This document shows positions 34,710 to 43,251 of a DNA stretch of 64,000 bases, one piece after another. This stretch comes from Vicinamibacterales bacterium (GTDB taxonomy: Bacteria > Acidobacteriota > Vicinamibacteria > Vicinamibacterales > 2-12-FULL-66-21). Made by a program: the position numbers and the translations under genes. Positions within the stretch are counted from its first letter, which is position 1; every line of letters starts with the position of its first letter. The notes under the pieces are model-generated. The model saw only the letters and a list, made by a program, of their open reading frames with translations. It was not told the origin of the DNA and searched no databases. The stretch covers positions 1 through 64,000 of the forward strand of contig DASXLB010000039.1 in assembly GCA_036496585.1 (NCBI GenBank), written 5' to 3'.

Positions 34710-36013
34710 CGCGCGACCTCCGCCGCGGCGGCGGCACGGGCAAACCCCTGCCGCAGATCGCGGATCAGATCGTCGATCGACTCGATGCCGACCGAGAGGC
34801 GGATGGTTCCAGGGCCGACCCCGGCAGCCCGCAACTCCTCGTCGCTCAACTGCCGGTGCGTGGTGCTGGCCGGATGGATGATCAGGCTCTTGGCATCGCC
34901 GACATTGGCCAGATGCGACCAGAGCGTCACGCCGCGGATGAAATCCTGGCCGGCGTCGCGGCCGCCGCTGCAGTCGAACGAAAACACGGCGCCGGCGCCG
35001 AGCGGCAGGTACTTCTGCACCAGCGGGCGGTAGCGGCTGTCCGGCAGACCCGGATACGTCACGTTCGACGCGAGCTCGTGCGACGCCAGGAACGCGGCAA
35101 CCGCGGCGGCGTTCTCGACGTGGCGCGCCATCCGCAGCGACAGCGTCTCGAGCCCCTGCAGGAACAGGAACGCGTTGAACGGGCTCATCGCCGCGCCGAG
35201 ATCGCGCAGCGTCTCGGCGCGCAGCTTCATCAGGTAGCCGTAGGTTCCGAACGTCTCGTGGAACTGCAGCCCGTGGTACGCCGGCGACGGTTCGGCGACG
35301 ACCGGAAACCGCCCGTTGGACCAGTTGAACTGACCCGACTCGACGACCACGCCGCCGATGCTGGTGCCGTGGCCGCCGATGAACTTCGTCGCCGAGTGCA
35401 CGACGATGTCGGCGCCCCACTCGATCGGCCGGCAGAGGTACGGCGTGGCGAACGTGTTGTCGACGATGAGCGGAATGCCGTGCTCGTGTGCGATCGAGGC
35501 GACCGCCTCGATGTCGAGGACGTTGCCGGCCGGGTTGCCGATCGCTTCGGCGTAGAACGCCTTGGTGTTGCTCCGGACCGCCTCCCGCCAGGCCGCCGGA
35601 TCGTCGGGGTTGACCCACGTCAGTTCGACGGAGAGCTTGCGCAGCAGGTGCTTGAGCTGATTCACCGTGCCGCCGTAGAGCGCCGCCGACGACACGACGT
35701 GATCGCCGGGCATGAGCATGGTGAAGAGCGCCGCCGCCTGCGCCGCGATGCCGCTCGCGAACGCCACGGCGCCGCAGCCTCCTTCCAGGCTGGCCACGCG
35801 CTCCTCGAACACCGCCACGGTCGGATTCATGATCCGCGAGTAGGTGTTGCCGTACTCCTGCAGGTTGAAATACGCCGCCGCCGACTCGGGATCCTCGAAC
35901 ACGTAGCTGGTCGTCTGATAGATCGGCACGGCGCGCGCGCCGGTATTGGGATCGGGACGCTGGCCGGCGTGCACCTGCCGCGTCTCGAAACCGAAAGGGC
36001 GGAGATCGTCCAT
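34706..36013 (-). CDS. metY: O-acetylhomoserine sulfhydrylase
   Basis: MetY uses PLP to make homocysteine from O-acetylhomoserine and sulfide in the cytoplasm. The 435-residue protein starts MDDLRPFGFETRQVHAGQRP, has YGNTYSRIMNPT for cofactor phosphate binding in a neighbouring subunit, VDNTFATPYLCRPIEWGAD, and the PLP lysine K210 in HSATKFIGGHGTSIGG. The length (about 430) fits MetY better than cystathionine synthases (about 390). It follows metX by 13 nt, a direct-sulfhydrylation pair, and overlaps the CoA-binding gene by 4 nt. Confidence 0.93.
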   Translation of the reverse strand: MDDLRPFGFETRQVHAGQRPDPNTGARAVPIYQTTSYVFEDPESAAAYFNLQEYGNTYSRIMNPTVAVFEERVASLEGGCGAVAFASGIAAQAAALFTMLMPGDHVVSSAALYGGTVNQLKHLLRKLSVELTWVNPDDPAAWREAVRSNTKAFYAEAIGNPAGNVLDIEAVASIAHEHGIPLIVDNTFATPYLCRPIEWGADIVVHSATKFIGGHGTSIGGVVVESGQFNWSNGRFPVVAEPSPAYHGLQFHETFGTYGYLMKLRAETLRDLGAAMSPFNAFLFLQGLETLSLRMARHVENAAAVAAFLASHELASNVTYPGLPDSRYRPLVQKYLPLGAGAVFSFDCSGGRDAGQDFIRGVTLWSHLANVGDAKSLIIHPASTTHRQLSDEELRAAGVGPGTIRLSVGIESIDDLIRDLRQGFARAAAAAEVAR

Positions 36014-36026
36014 GACGGATGTGCTC

Positions 36027-37226
36027 CTACTCTGCGAGGAACGCCTGGATGAGAGGCGTCTGGCGTGCCTCTTCCAGCAGGAAACAGTCGTGACCGTACG
36101 GCGCGTCGATCACCTGCACGTCGACGCGCTTGCCGGCGGCGCGGAGCGCGGTGGCGACCGCCTCGGAATCCGCCGGCGGATACAGCCAGTCGGAGCTGAA
36201 CGCGATGAGCAGCGTCCTGGCCTGGATCGGCCGCACGGCCGCGGCCAGACTGCCCCCCCCGTGCTGCCGCGCGAGATCGAAGTAGGAGAGCGCCCGCGAC
36301 ATGTACAAATAAGTATTGGCGTCGAACCGCTTGACGAACGTGTCGGCCTGATACCGCAGGTAGCTCTCGACCTCGAATTCCGGCTGCGTGAGCGTGTAGT
36401 GAATGTCGGGGCCCGACTGCAGCCGGCGCGCGAACTTGGTCTGCAGCGCCGGCGCCGACAGATAGGTGACGTGCCCGATCATTCGTGCCACGCCCATGCC
36501 GGCGTTCGGCGAACGGCCGCTGCCGTAATAGTGTCCGTCCTGCCAATCGGGATCGGTCACGATCGCGTGGCGCGCGATCGCATTCCAGGCGACTCCCTGC
36601 GGCTGCAGCGCGTGCGTGCTGGCGATCGGCACGATCGCCCGCACCTGCCCGGGATAGGCGACCGCCCATTCGAGCGCCTGCATGCCGCCGAGTGATCCGC
36701 CCGCGACCGCGGCGAGCTCGTCGATGCCGAGCCGGGTGAGAAACGCCCGCTGCGCACGCACCATGTCGGCGACGGTGACGACCGGAAAATCCGATCCGTA
36801 CGGTCGTCCGGTCTCCGGATTGATCGACCACGGCCCGGTCGTGCCGCGGCATCCGCCCAGCAGATTGGTGCTGACGACGAAGTAGCGGTCTGTGTCGAAG
36901 GCCTTGCCGGGCCCGATCATCCCGTCCCACCAGCCGAGCCCCTTGCCCCGGCTGCCGTCGCGCTCGTCGGCGCGGAATCCGTCTCGCGTGCTCTCGGTCG
37001 GGGCCCGCGCGGCGATGCCGGCGGCGTGCGCGTCGCCGCTCAGCGCGTGGCAAACCAGGATGACGTTGTCGCGCGCCGCCGACAGGCGCCCGTACGTTTC
37101 GTAGGCGATGCGCACGCCGCCGAGCGTGCGGCCGCAGTCGAGCGGCAGCGGCTCGGGCAGATCCAGGAATTCAGTGTCGACGGTGCCGACCGAGCCCGCC
37201 GCGGCTCCGGGGGCTCGCATGGCCAT
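36027..37226 (-). CDS. metX: Homoserine O-acyltransferase (MetX, acetyl type likely)
   Basis: MetX activates homoserine with acetyl-CoA (or in some lineages succinyl-CoA) as the first step to methionine. The 399-residue alpha/beta hydrolase has GGVRIAYETYGRLSA, VILVCHALSGDAHAAG, the nucleophile S178 in GGSLGGMQALEWA, a late Asp in FSSDWLYPP and the His in YGHDCFL. These form the catalytic triad. Linkage to an O-acetylhomoserine sulfhydrylase argues for the acetyl donor. TAGAAT ends 6 nt before the ATG, so the mRNA is probably leaderless. It is divergent from the OsmC-like gene across a 280-nt gap with two long repeats. Confidence 0.92.
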   Translation of the reverse strand: MAMRAPGAAAGSVGTVDTEFLDLPEPLPLDCGRTLGGVRIAYETYGRLSAARDNVILVCHALSGDAHAAGIAARAPTESTRDGFRADERDGSRGKGLGWWDGMIGPGKAFDTDRYFVVSTNLLGGCRGTTGPWSINPETGRPYGSDFPVVTVADMVRAQRAFLTRLGIDELAAVAGGSLGGMQALEWAVAYPGQVRAIVPIASTHALQPQGVAWNAIARHAIVTDPDWQDGHYYGSGRSPNAGMGVARMIGHVTYLSAPALQTKFARRLQSGPDIHYTLTQPEFEVESYLRYQADTFVKRFDANTYLYMSRALSYFDLARQHGGGSLAAAVRPIQARTLLIAFSSDWLYPPADSEAVATALRAAGKRVDVQVIDAPYGHDCFLLEEARQTPLIQAFLAE

Positions 37227-37232
37227 CAGTAA

Positions 37233-37238
37233 ATTCTA
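37233..37238 (-). promoter_or_regulatory. -10 hexamer TAGAAT six nt before metX
   Basis: On the minus strand TAGAAT is followed by TTACTG and the metX ATG. The six-base spacing is the same as at 31311 and 26076. There is no room for a Shine-Dalgarno sequence, so a leaderless metX mRNA is inferred. Confidence 0.5.
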
Positions 37239-37245
37239 ATCTCAT

Positions 37246-37324
37246 CCGAGGGGCTTTGCCCCTCGGACTCCCCTGCACGCTCTCTGGCTCGCCGCTTCGC
37301 CGGCTCGCGCCGTTCGCGTGGCTC
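37246..37324. repeat. 79-nt intergenic repeat, copy 1
   Basis: This 79-nt unit starts with a perfect stem-loop (CCGAGGGGC, TTT loop, GCCCCTCGG at 37246-37266) and continues with CTGGCTCGCCG and a run ending CCGTTCGCGTGGC. Copy 2 begins 101 nt further on and is about 85 percent identical by eye over the same length. The pair lies between divergent metX and the OsmC-like gene. It resembles repetitive extragenic elements, and more copies may exist elsewhere in the genome. Confidence 0.75.
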
Positions 37325-37346
37325 ACTCGCGCCGCTCGTTCGCGCG

Positions 37347-37425
37347 CCGAGGGGCTGTGACGCTCGGACTCCGGTCCACGCGGTCTGGCTCGCCGCGTCG
37401 CCGGCTCGCGCCGTTCGCGTGGCCC
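37347..37425. repeat. 79-nt intergenic repeat, copy 2
   Basis: This is the second direct copy of the 79-nt element. The 3' half (TCGCCGGCTCGCGCCGTTCG and flanks) is nearly unchanged, while the 5' stem has decayed to CCGAGGGGCTGTGACGCTCGG, where the inner base pairs are lost. After it, TATGAT at 37449-37454 could be the -10 for the OsmC-like gene, whose GAGGAGG ribosome site precedes the ATG. Confidence 0.75.
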
Positions 37426-37506
37426 GCCCACCGCTTTCGCTCGCGGTGTATGATTCGAAGCTTCCCCGGTCCGGAATGGGATCCGTTTTGCTGCGAGGAG
37501 GCTCAT

Positions 37507-38061
37507 ATGGCTGCGTCGAGCGTGAACAATGGGGTCAACGTACAGGCACTACTGGACGCCCGGGAAGCGCTGAAGGCGGCTCCGGCGGCGACGAAGTTCA
37601 TGTGGAAGGCGTCGTCGAAATGGCAGAACGGCACGCATAGCCGCACGACCATCCAGGGATTCCACGGACTCGGGCAGGACCAGTCGCACAAGCGCGAGTT
37701 CGCCTTCGATGCCGACCACCCGGAAATCTTTGCCGCCAACGACAACGGCGTGACGCCGGTCGAGTTCCTGCTCGTCGGCCTCGCCAGCTGCCTGACCGCC
37801 GGCATCGCCGCCGTCGCGCAGAACCGCGGCATCCAGATTCGCTCGATCGAAGCCGACGTCGAGGGCTCGATGGACATCCAGGGCATCCTCGGCATGGATG
37901 CCGACGTCCGCAACGGCTACGACGGCATCAAGGTGAAGTTCAAGATCGACGCCGATGCCTCGCGGCAGGACATCGAAGCGCTGGTGGCGCAGTCGCAGAA
38001 GCGCTCGGCGGTCTACGACGCGATCGCGAACCCGACCAACGTCACCGTCGAAGTGCTGTAA
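37507..38061 (+). CDS. OsmC-family protein with a single cysteine
   Basis: The 184-residue protein has the OsmC/Ohr fold signature TPVEFLLVGLASCLTAGIAA, with the first conserved cysteine at C95. Classical OsmC/Ohr peroxidases need two cysteines to reduce organic hydroperoxides; here the second is absent (the usual place reads SAVYDAIANPTNV), so peroxidase activity by the normal cycle is doubtful. Many bacterial paralogues of this one-Cys type exist, with unknown function. A strong GAGGAGG ribosome site precedes the ATG. It is divergent from metX. Confidence 0.85.
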   Translation: MAASSVNNGVNVQALLDAREALKAAPAATKFMWKASSKWQNGTHSRTTIQGFHGLGQDQSHKREFAFDADHPEIFAANDNGVTPVEFLLVGLASCLTAGIAAVAQNRGIQIRSIEADVEGSMDIQGILGMDADVRNGYDGIKVKFKIDADASRQDIEALVAQSQKRSAVYDAIANPTNVTVEVL

Positions 38062-38115
38062 CCGGCGCGGCTCCCGCGCTCCGATTCCCACGATCGGAGC
38101 ACCGCCAGGCCGAAG

Positions 38116-39435
38116 GTGCCGAACCGGCGGTGGCTTCGCGCGTCGTCGGGAGTTGGGACTTGGCCCTTGTCAGCTGAAATCGTCACCAGCGTCGTGATCG
38201 GCGCCGGCCACGCCGGGCTGGCGGCGAGCCGCGGCCTGACCGACCGCGGGATCGATCACGTCGTGCTCGAGCGCGGCGAGGTGGCCAACTCGTGGCGGCG
38301 CGAGCGGTGGGATTCGCTGCGGCTGCTGACGCCGAACTGGCAGGCACGGCTGCCCGGTTTCCGCTACGAGGGCCCCGACCCCGACGGCTACATGACGGCC
38401 GCCGATGTCGCTGCGTTCATCGAGCGCTTTGCTGCCGCATCCGCCGCTCCCGTGCGCACGCTGACCGAGGTGAAGTCGCTGCGCCAGGAGGGCGACCGCT
38501 ACCGTGTGACGACGACGACCGGCGAACTGCGCTGCCGGACGGTGATCGTCGCGAGCGGGGCGTGCAACGCCGCCAGCCTCCCGGCCTGCGCAGCAGACAC
38601 GCCGCCGGCGCTCGTGCAGTTGAGCGCGTTTCACTACCGCAACCCGTCGCAGCTGCCCGAGGGCAAGGTCCTGGTGGTTGGCGGATCGGCGACCGGCGTC
38701 CAGCTTGCCGACGAGATTCATCGATCCGGCCGCCCCGTCACGCTGTCGACAGGCGAGCACGTGCGGATGCCGCGTACCTACCGCGGCCGCGACGTGCTGT
38801 GGTGGATGGAGGCGTCGGGCCTGTGGGACCAGCGCTACCAGGAGATCGACGATCTCGCTCGCGCGCGAAGCCTGCCGTCCCCGCAGCTGGTCGGGACGCC
38901 CGAGCGGGCCACCCTCGACTTGAACGCCCTCATGCGCGCCGGGGTCGAGATCGTGGGACGCCTCTCGATGATCCGCGACGGGCGCGCGCTCTTCTCTGGA
39001 GGACTGACGAACGTCTGCGCGCTCGCCGATCTGAAGATGAACCGCCTGCTCGAGACGTTCGACGCGTGGGGAGAACATCGGAACGTCGAGGCCGGACCGC
39101 CGGAGCGCTTCGCGCCCACCCGCGCGCCCGATGCCTCGCGGCTCTCGATCGATCTGCTCGGCGGCGACATCCGCAGCGTCGTCTGGGCGACCGGCTTCCG
39201 TCCGGAGTACGGCTGGCTGCACGTGCCGGTCCTCGACGCCAAGGGCCGGCTGCGCCACGACGGCGGCGTCGTCGTGGCGCCCGGCTTGTACGCGGTCGGA
39301 CTGCCGGTGCTGCGTCGCCGCAAGTCGAGCTTCATCCACGGCGCCGAAGACGACGCGCGCGACATCGTGGCCCATCTTGCCGCCTACCTGGATTCCGCGG
39401 CCGGCGCCGCGCCGACGAGCGGGAACGGCCGGTGA
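38116..39435 (+). CDS. FAD-dependent NAD(P)H oxidoreductase (flavin monooxygenase-like)
   Basis: The protein carries an FAD-binding GxGxxG as VVIGAGHAGLAASRG, the typical ERGEVANSWRRERWDSLRLL segment of flavin-containing monooxygenase/CzcO-like enzymes, a second NAD(P)H-binding GxGxxG variant in VLVVGGSATGVQLADEI, and the late WATGFRPEYGWL motif. It probably oxidises a small molecule using NADPH and oxygen, but the substrate is unknown. Length is 439 residues from the GTG at 38116. A TTG at 38167 would begin just before the Rossmann motif and is equally reasonable. It follows the OsmC-like gene by 54 nt and may be co-transcribed. Confidence 0.82.
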   Translation: MPNRRWLRASSGVGTWPLSAEIVTSVVIGAGHAGLAASRGLTDRGIDHVVLERGEVANSWRRERWDSLRLLTPNWQARLPGFRYEGPDPDGYMTAADVAAFIERFAAASAAPVRTLTEVKSLRQEGDRYRVTTTTGELRCRTVIVASGACNAASLPACAADTPPALVQLSAFHYRNPSQLPEGKVLVVGGSATGVQLADEIHRSGRPVTLSTGEHVRMPRTYRGRDVLWWMEASGLWDQRYQEIDDLARARSLPSPQLVGTPERATLDLNALMRAGVEIVGRLSMIRDGRALFSGGLTNVCALADLKMNRLLETFDAWGEHRNVEAGPPERFAPTRAPDASRLSIDLLGGDIRSVVWATGFRPEYGWLHVPVLDAKGRLRHDGGVVVAPGLYAVGLPVLRRRKSSFIHGAEDDARDIVAHLAAYLDSAAGAAPTSGNGR

Positions 39436-39463
39436 CCGCCGCGTCGGCCGGCCGTCCGGCGCG

Positions 39464-42328
39464 CTACTTTTTCTCGGGCATCAAGACGACCTTCACGTAG
39501 CGGCTGGCATCGAGCTCGCGCTGCGCCGCCTGCTGAATGTCGTTGCTGGTCAGCGCCCGGATCTGGGCCGGCACGTCGAGCGCCTGCGCCACTGCGGCGC
39601 CGTCGCCGTCTTCATAGGTCCGCGCGATCAGCTGCAGGAAGTAGCGGTTGTCCTGGCTGTTGGCTTCGTACTCGCGCAGCAGCGGCTCGCGAACCAGTCC
39701 CATCTGCCGGCCGTCGAAGCGCGTGCTCTTGACGAACTCGATCTCCTGAAACACGCGCTGTACCAACATGTCGGTGCGCGCCGGATCGCACGTCCACTCG
39801 ATGCGCACGGTGTATTCCGGACGCGGCAGCTTGTCGGCGTCGGGCGCCGCGGTGATGCTGTAGGTGCCGCCCAGCTCCTGGCGAATCGTGTCGAACAGGC
39901 GCGACTGCAGCAGCATCGTCATGGTGCGCAGGCCGAGCAGGTGCTGCAGGTCGTAGTCGAACGGGCCGGAGAAGACGATCGCGACCTGGCTCTTCGGCGC
40001 GATCCCTTTCTCGACAGTCTTCTCGACGACCTTCGCGGGCGGATGGATGCCGAGGTCGCGCCAGGTCTCGTGCGTGTTGGTCGCCGGCAGGCTGGCGACG
40101 TAGGTCTCGACGAGCGGCTTGATCGTGTCGATGGTGAAGCTGCCAACGAACACGAACGTGAAGTTGCTCGCGTCGGCGAAACGCGCCTTGTAAAAGGCGA
40201 GGGCGGTGTCGAGATTCCATCGATCGACGCTGGCCGACGTCTCGGGCTGACGGCGCGGGTGGTTGCCGCTGACCGCCGCATCGACGGTCTGGTTGAACAC
40301 CACGTCCGGACTGGCCTGCTGGTTGGCGAGCAGGCTGCGCGCCTGGGCGGCCATCGACGCGAATGCCGTCGGATCGGCGCGCGGCTGCGTGAAACGCAGG
40401 TGCAGCAGCTGGAACAGCGCCTCCAGATCCTGGGGCGTGCTGCCGCCGCCCATCCCTTGGTCGATCTCGTCGATGAACGGCTGCACGACGACGGCCTTGC
40501 CGTTGAGCAGCTTGTCGAGCGTGACGGCGTTGAACTGTCCGGCGCCGCCCGCCGCGATCACGCTGTCGGCGGCGCGGGCCGACGGAAAATCGGCATCGCT
40601 CGCCAGTGACGTGCCGCCCGGCGCGAACGCGCGGAACAGGATCTGGTCTTCCTTGAGCGTCGTCGGCTTGAGCACGACGGTGGCGCCGTTCGAGAGCTTC
40701 CATTCGGTCACGCCGGCGTCGGCGCGCTGCACGGTGCCGGTGATCGAGCCGGGCTTCGGCGGCGTCTCCATCAGCGTCTGTCCGGACGCCGTGTCGACCC
40801 AGGGCTCGAGCTTCTGGGTGGTCGCGGCTCTGACCGCGGCTTCGAGCTGCGTCTGCGTCGGCAGCGTCACGCCGGCCGCATCCGGTGCCGACACGAGCAC
40901 CAGCCGGTTGCGCTCGGGGAACCAGTCGGCGTTCAGCGCATTGATCTCCGCCAGCGCGACCTGCGGCATGAAACGGCGATGGAACGCGAGCTCCTGCCAG
41001 ATGGTCGGCAGCGCCTCGTTCTGCAGGAAGTTGCGCGTGTACTCGTCGGCGCGGCTCGGCGACTCGCGATCGGGGCTTTCGGTGACGACGCGCTCGTAGG
41101 AGAGCATCATCGCCTGCTTGGCGCGCTCGAGCTCGCTTGCGGTGAAGCCGAAGTGCGACACCCGCTGCAGCTCGGTCACCAGCGCTTCGAGCCCGCGGGC
41201 GACGCCGTCGCTGGCGACCAGCGCCTGGAGCAGGGCTTCGTCTCTGGTGCGGATCGTCGGGAACAGCGCTCGATCGGCCGCGGCGCGCAGGAACGGCGGA
41301 TTGGCGTTCTGCGACACTTCGTCGAGCCGCGAGCCGAGCATCGCGGCAAACAGCTGGTCGAGCATGATGTCGCGATAGCCGCCGACCGAGCCCTGGTTGC
41401 GGGCCGGCCGCAGATTCGAGACCTGCACGACGGTGGAGGTGTTCTCCTTGTCGGTGACGAATGCGTAGCGGGTGCCCGGCCGCTCGGTGATGTCGTAGGT
41501 CGGACGCGGCCGCTCCGGCGACGGGTTGCGCAGCGTCGAGAAGTGATCGCGGATCATCTTGACCGTCGCGTCCCGATCGACGTCGCCGACCACGATCACG
41601 GCCATCAGATTCGGGCGGTACCAGTCGTGGTAGTAGCGCACCAGCGCGGCGCGCGTCGCGGCCTCGATGACCGCGGGATCACCAATCGGAGGACGGTCGG
41701 CGTAGCGCGTGCCTTCGAGCTCCACCTTGCGAATCCGCTCGCCGACCCGCTCGCCGGCGCCCAGGTGCATGCGCCATTCCGACAGCACGATGCCGCGCTG
41801 ACGATCGATGCTGCTCTGGTCGAAGGTGGCGGCGCCGGCCCAGTCCTCCAGAATCAGCAGTGCGCGGTCGAGCACCCCCGCGGTCCCGGTTGGCACGCGC
41901 AGCGTGTATTGGGTGTCGTCGTAGCTCGTCGCGGCGTTCGCGTCGGCGCCGATGCTCAGGCCGAGGTCGCCCAGGAAGTCGTTGATCGCCTGGCCGGGAA
42001 AGTTGCGCGTGCCTTCGAACTGCATGTGCTCGACGAAATGCGCGAGCCCCCGCTGGTCGTCGTCTTCGAGCACCGACCCGGCTTTCACGACGAGCCGCAG
42101 CTCGGCGCGCTTGGGCGGCTTGGCGTTGGGCCTGACGTAGTAGCGAAGCCCGTTCGGCAGCGTGCCGACTGCCGCCTCCGGATCGACCGGCATCAGCTGG
42201 TTCAGCTGATACGAGGCGACTGATTCCGCCGACGTCTCGCGCCGCTGCGCGGCCGGCTGACCGGCGACCAGCCACGCGGACGAGAGGATCAGCAGGGTGA
42301 AGACAGGCACGCGGACCCGAATGCGCAT
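39464..42328 (-). CDS. Secreted M16 (insulinase-type) zinc peptidase, two-half form
   Basis: The 954-residue protein has a signal peptide (MRIRVRVPVFTLLILSSAWL, then VAGQPAAQ) and two M16 halves. The first has the inverted zinc motif HFVEH at 97-101 with a downstream Glu in the segment RQRGIVLSEWRMH. The second half (about 520-950) is the inactive-type domain with FVGSFTIDTIKPLVETYVAS. Such PqqL-like peptidases degrade peptides in the periplasm or outside. The ATG at 42328 follows a GGGGG ribosome site and gives the only full signal peptide. It is divergent from the PEP-mutase-like gene. Confidence 0.92.
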   Translation of the reverse strand: MRIRVRVPVFTLLILSSAWLVAGQPAAQRRETSAESVASYQLNQLMPVDPEAAVGTLPNGLRYYVRPNAKPPKRAELRLVVKAGSVLEDDDQRGLAHFVEHMQFEGTRNFPGQAINDFLGDLGLSIGADANAATSYDDTQYTLRVPTGTAGVLDRALLILEDWAGAATFDQSSIDRQRGIVLSEWRMHLGAGERVGERIRKVELEGTRYADRPPIGDPAVIEAATRAALVRYYHDWYRPNLMAVIVVGDVDRDATVKMIRDHFSTLRNPSPERPRPTYDITERPGTRYAFVTDKENTSTVVQVSNLRPARNQGSVGGYRDIMLDQLFAAMLGSRLDEVSQNANPPFLRAAADRALFPTIRTRDEALLQALVASDGVARGLEALVTELQRVSHFGFTASELERAKQAMMLSYERVVTESPDRESPSRADEYTRNFLQNEALPTIWQELAFHRRFMPQVALAEINALNADWFPERNRLVLVSAPDAAGVTLPTQTQLEAAVRAATTQKLEPWVDTASGQTLMETPPKPGSITGTVQRADAGVTEWKLSNGATVVLKPTTLKEDQILFRAFAPGGTSLASDADFPSARAADSVIAAGGAGQFNAVTLDKLLNGKAVVVQPFIDEIDQGMGGGSTPQDLEALFQLLHLRFTQPRADPTAFASMAAQARSLLANQQASPDVVFNQTVDAAVSGNHPRRQPETSASVDRWNLDTALAFYKARFADASNFTFVFVGSFTIDTIKPLVETYVASLPATNTHETWRDLGIHPPAKVVEKTVEKGIAPKSQVAIVFSGPFDYDLQHLLGLRTMTMLLQSRLFDTIRQELGGTYSITAAPDADKLPRPEYTVRIEWTCDPARTDMLVQRVFQEIEFVKSTRFDGRQMGLVREPLLREYEANSQDNRYFLQLIARTYEDGDGAAVAQALDVPAQIRALTSNDIQQAAQRELDASRYVKVVLMPEKK

Positions 42329-42388
42329 ACCCCCGATCCTATAGGAAGACCTCGGCCGCACCGCGTTGGTCGATCCTCTGTTCGTATT

Positions 42389-42404
42389 GACAGGGGCGCC
42401 TGTC
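42389..42404. other. Small perfect stem-loop between divergent genes
   Basis: GACAGG, loop GGCG, CCTGTC forms a perfect 6-bp stem, slightly extended by flanking T/C bases. TTGACA at 42387-42392 overlaps its left arm, but no -10 follows at the expected distance. It lies in the 116-nt gap between the M16 peptidase and PEP-mutase-like genes. It could be an operator or a small extragenic repeat. Confidence 0.35.
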
Positions 42405-42444
42405 CCCGGCCGCGCGCCGGCCCCTTTTGCGGCATGATCCAGTC

Positions 42445-43245
42445 ATGTCCGCCGATCGCTACGTCGTCTTTGCCAACCTGCACGAATCGGGCTGTTTCGT
42501 GATTCCCAATCCGTGGGATATCGGCACCGCCAAGGTCCTGGCACAGCGCGGCTTTCCGGCGCTCGCCACGACGAGCTCGGGGTCGGCGTGGTCGATGGGA
42601 CACCGCGATCACGGCGTGCCGCTCGACGAGACGCTCGCGCACCTGGCGATGATCGCCGGCAGCGTCGACGTGCCGGTCAACGCCGATTTCGCGGGAGGAT
42701 TTGCCGACGCCGCCGACGCGGTGGGGCGCAACGTCGCGCGCGCGGTGGGGACGGGCGTGGCGGGACTGTCGATCGAGGACTCGACCGGCGATGCGGCGGC
42801 GCCGCTCTTTGACTTCGATCTCGCGGTGGACCGTATCCGTGCCGCGCGCGCGGCGATCGAAGCGTCGGGCCGCCGCGTCATGCTCACCGGCCGTTCGGAA
42901 GGGTTCATCGTCGGCCGTCCGGATCTGCGGGAGACGATCCGTCGCCTGGTTGCGTACGCCGAGGCTGGTGCGTCGTGTCTCTACGCGCCGGGGCTCGCGT
43001 CGATCGACGACGTGGCGGCGGTGGTCGCCGCCGTGGCGCCACGGCCGGTGAACGTGCTCGCGCGCTCGACCTTCAGCGTCCAGGATCTGGCGCGGGTCGG
43101 CGTGCGCCGGATCAGCGTCGGCGGCGCGTTCGCGCGCGCCGCCTGGACGGCGTTTCTCGACGCCGCACGCGAGGCCGCCGAGCACGGCACGTTCACCGCC
43201 CTCGCGCGCGCCGTTCCCGGCGGCGAGATCGACGGGCTGTTTTGA
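42445..43245 (+). CDS. Isocitrate lyase/PEP mutase-family protein
   Basis: The 266-residue TIM barrel begins with the family's CFVIPNPWDIGTAKVLAQRG, has TTSSGSAWSMGHRDHG, PVNADFAGGFADAADAVGRN, GLSIEDSTG and MLTGRSEGF. The classical PEP mutase and isocitrate lyase catalytic Cys loop (K-K-C-G-H) is replaced, so those exact reactions are unlikely; relatives include oxaloacetate decarboxylase-like and carboxy-PEP-type enzymes. It stands alone between the M16 peptidase and the ntrX operon, converging on ntrX with a 6-nt gap. A weak -10 (CATGAT) lies six bases before the ATG. Confidence 0.85.
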   Translation: MSADRYVVFANLHESGCFVIPNPWDIGTAKVLAQRGFPALATTSSGSAWSMGHRDHGVPLDETLAHLAMIAGSVDVPVNADFAGGFADAADAVGRNVARAVGTGVAGLSIEDSTGDAAAPLFDFDLAVDRIRAARAAIEASGRRVMLTGRSEGFIVGRPDLRETIRRLVAYAEAGASCLYAPGLASIDDVAAVVAAVAPRPVNVLARSTFSVQDLARVGVRRISVGGAFARAAWTAFLDAAREAAEHGTFTALARAVPGGEIDGLF

Positions 43246-43251
43246 CGCCGC

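Noticed and set aside
37246-37266. Stem-loop as an intrinsic terminator
   Set aside because: The 9-bp stem is perfect, but no T-run follows and the site lies between divergent genes, where no transcript ends. It is better explained as part of the 79-nt repeat.
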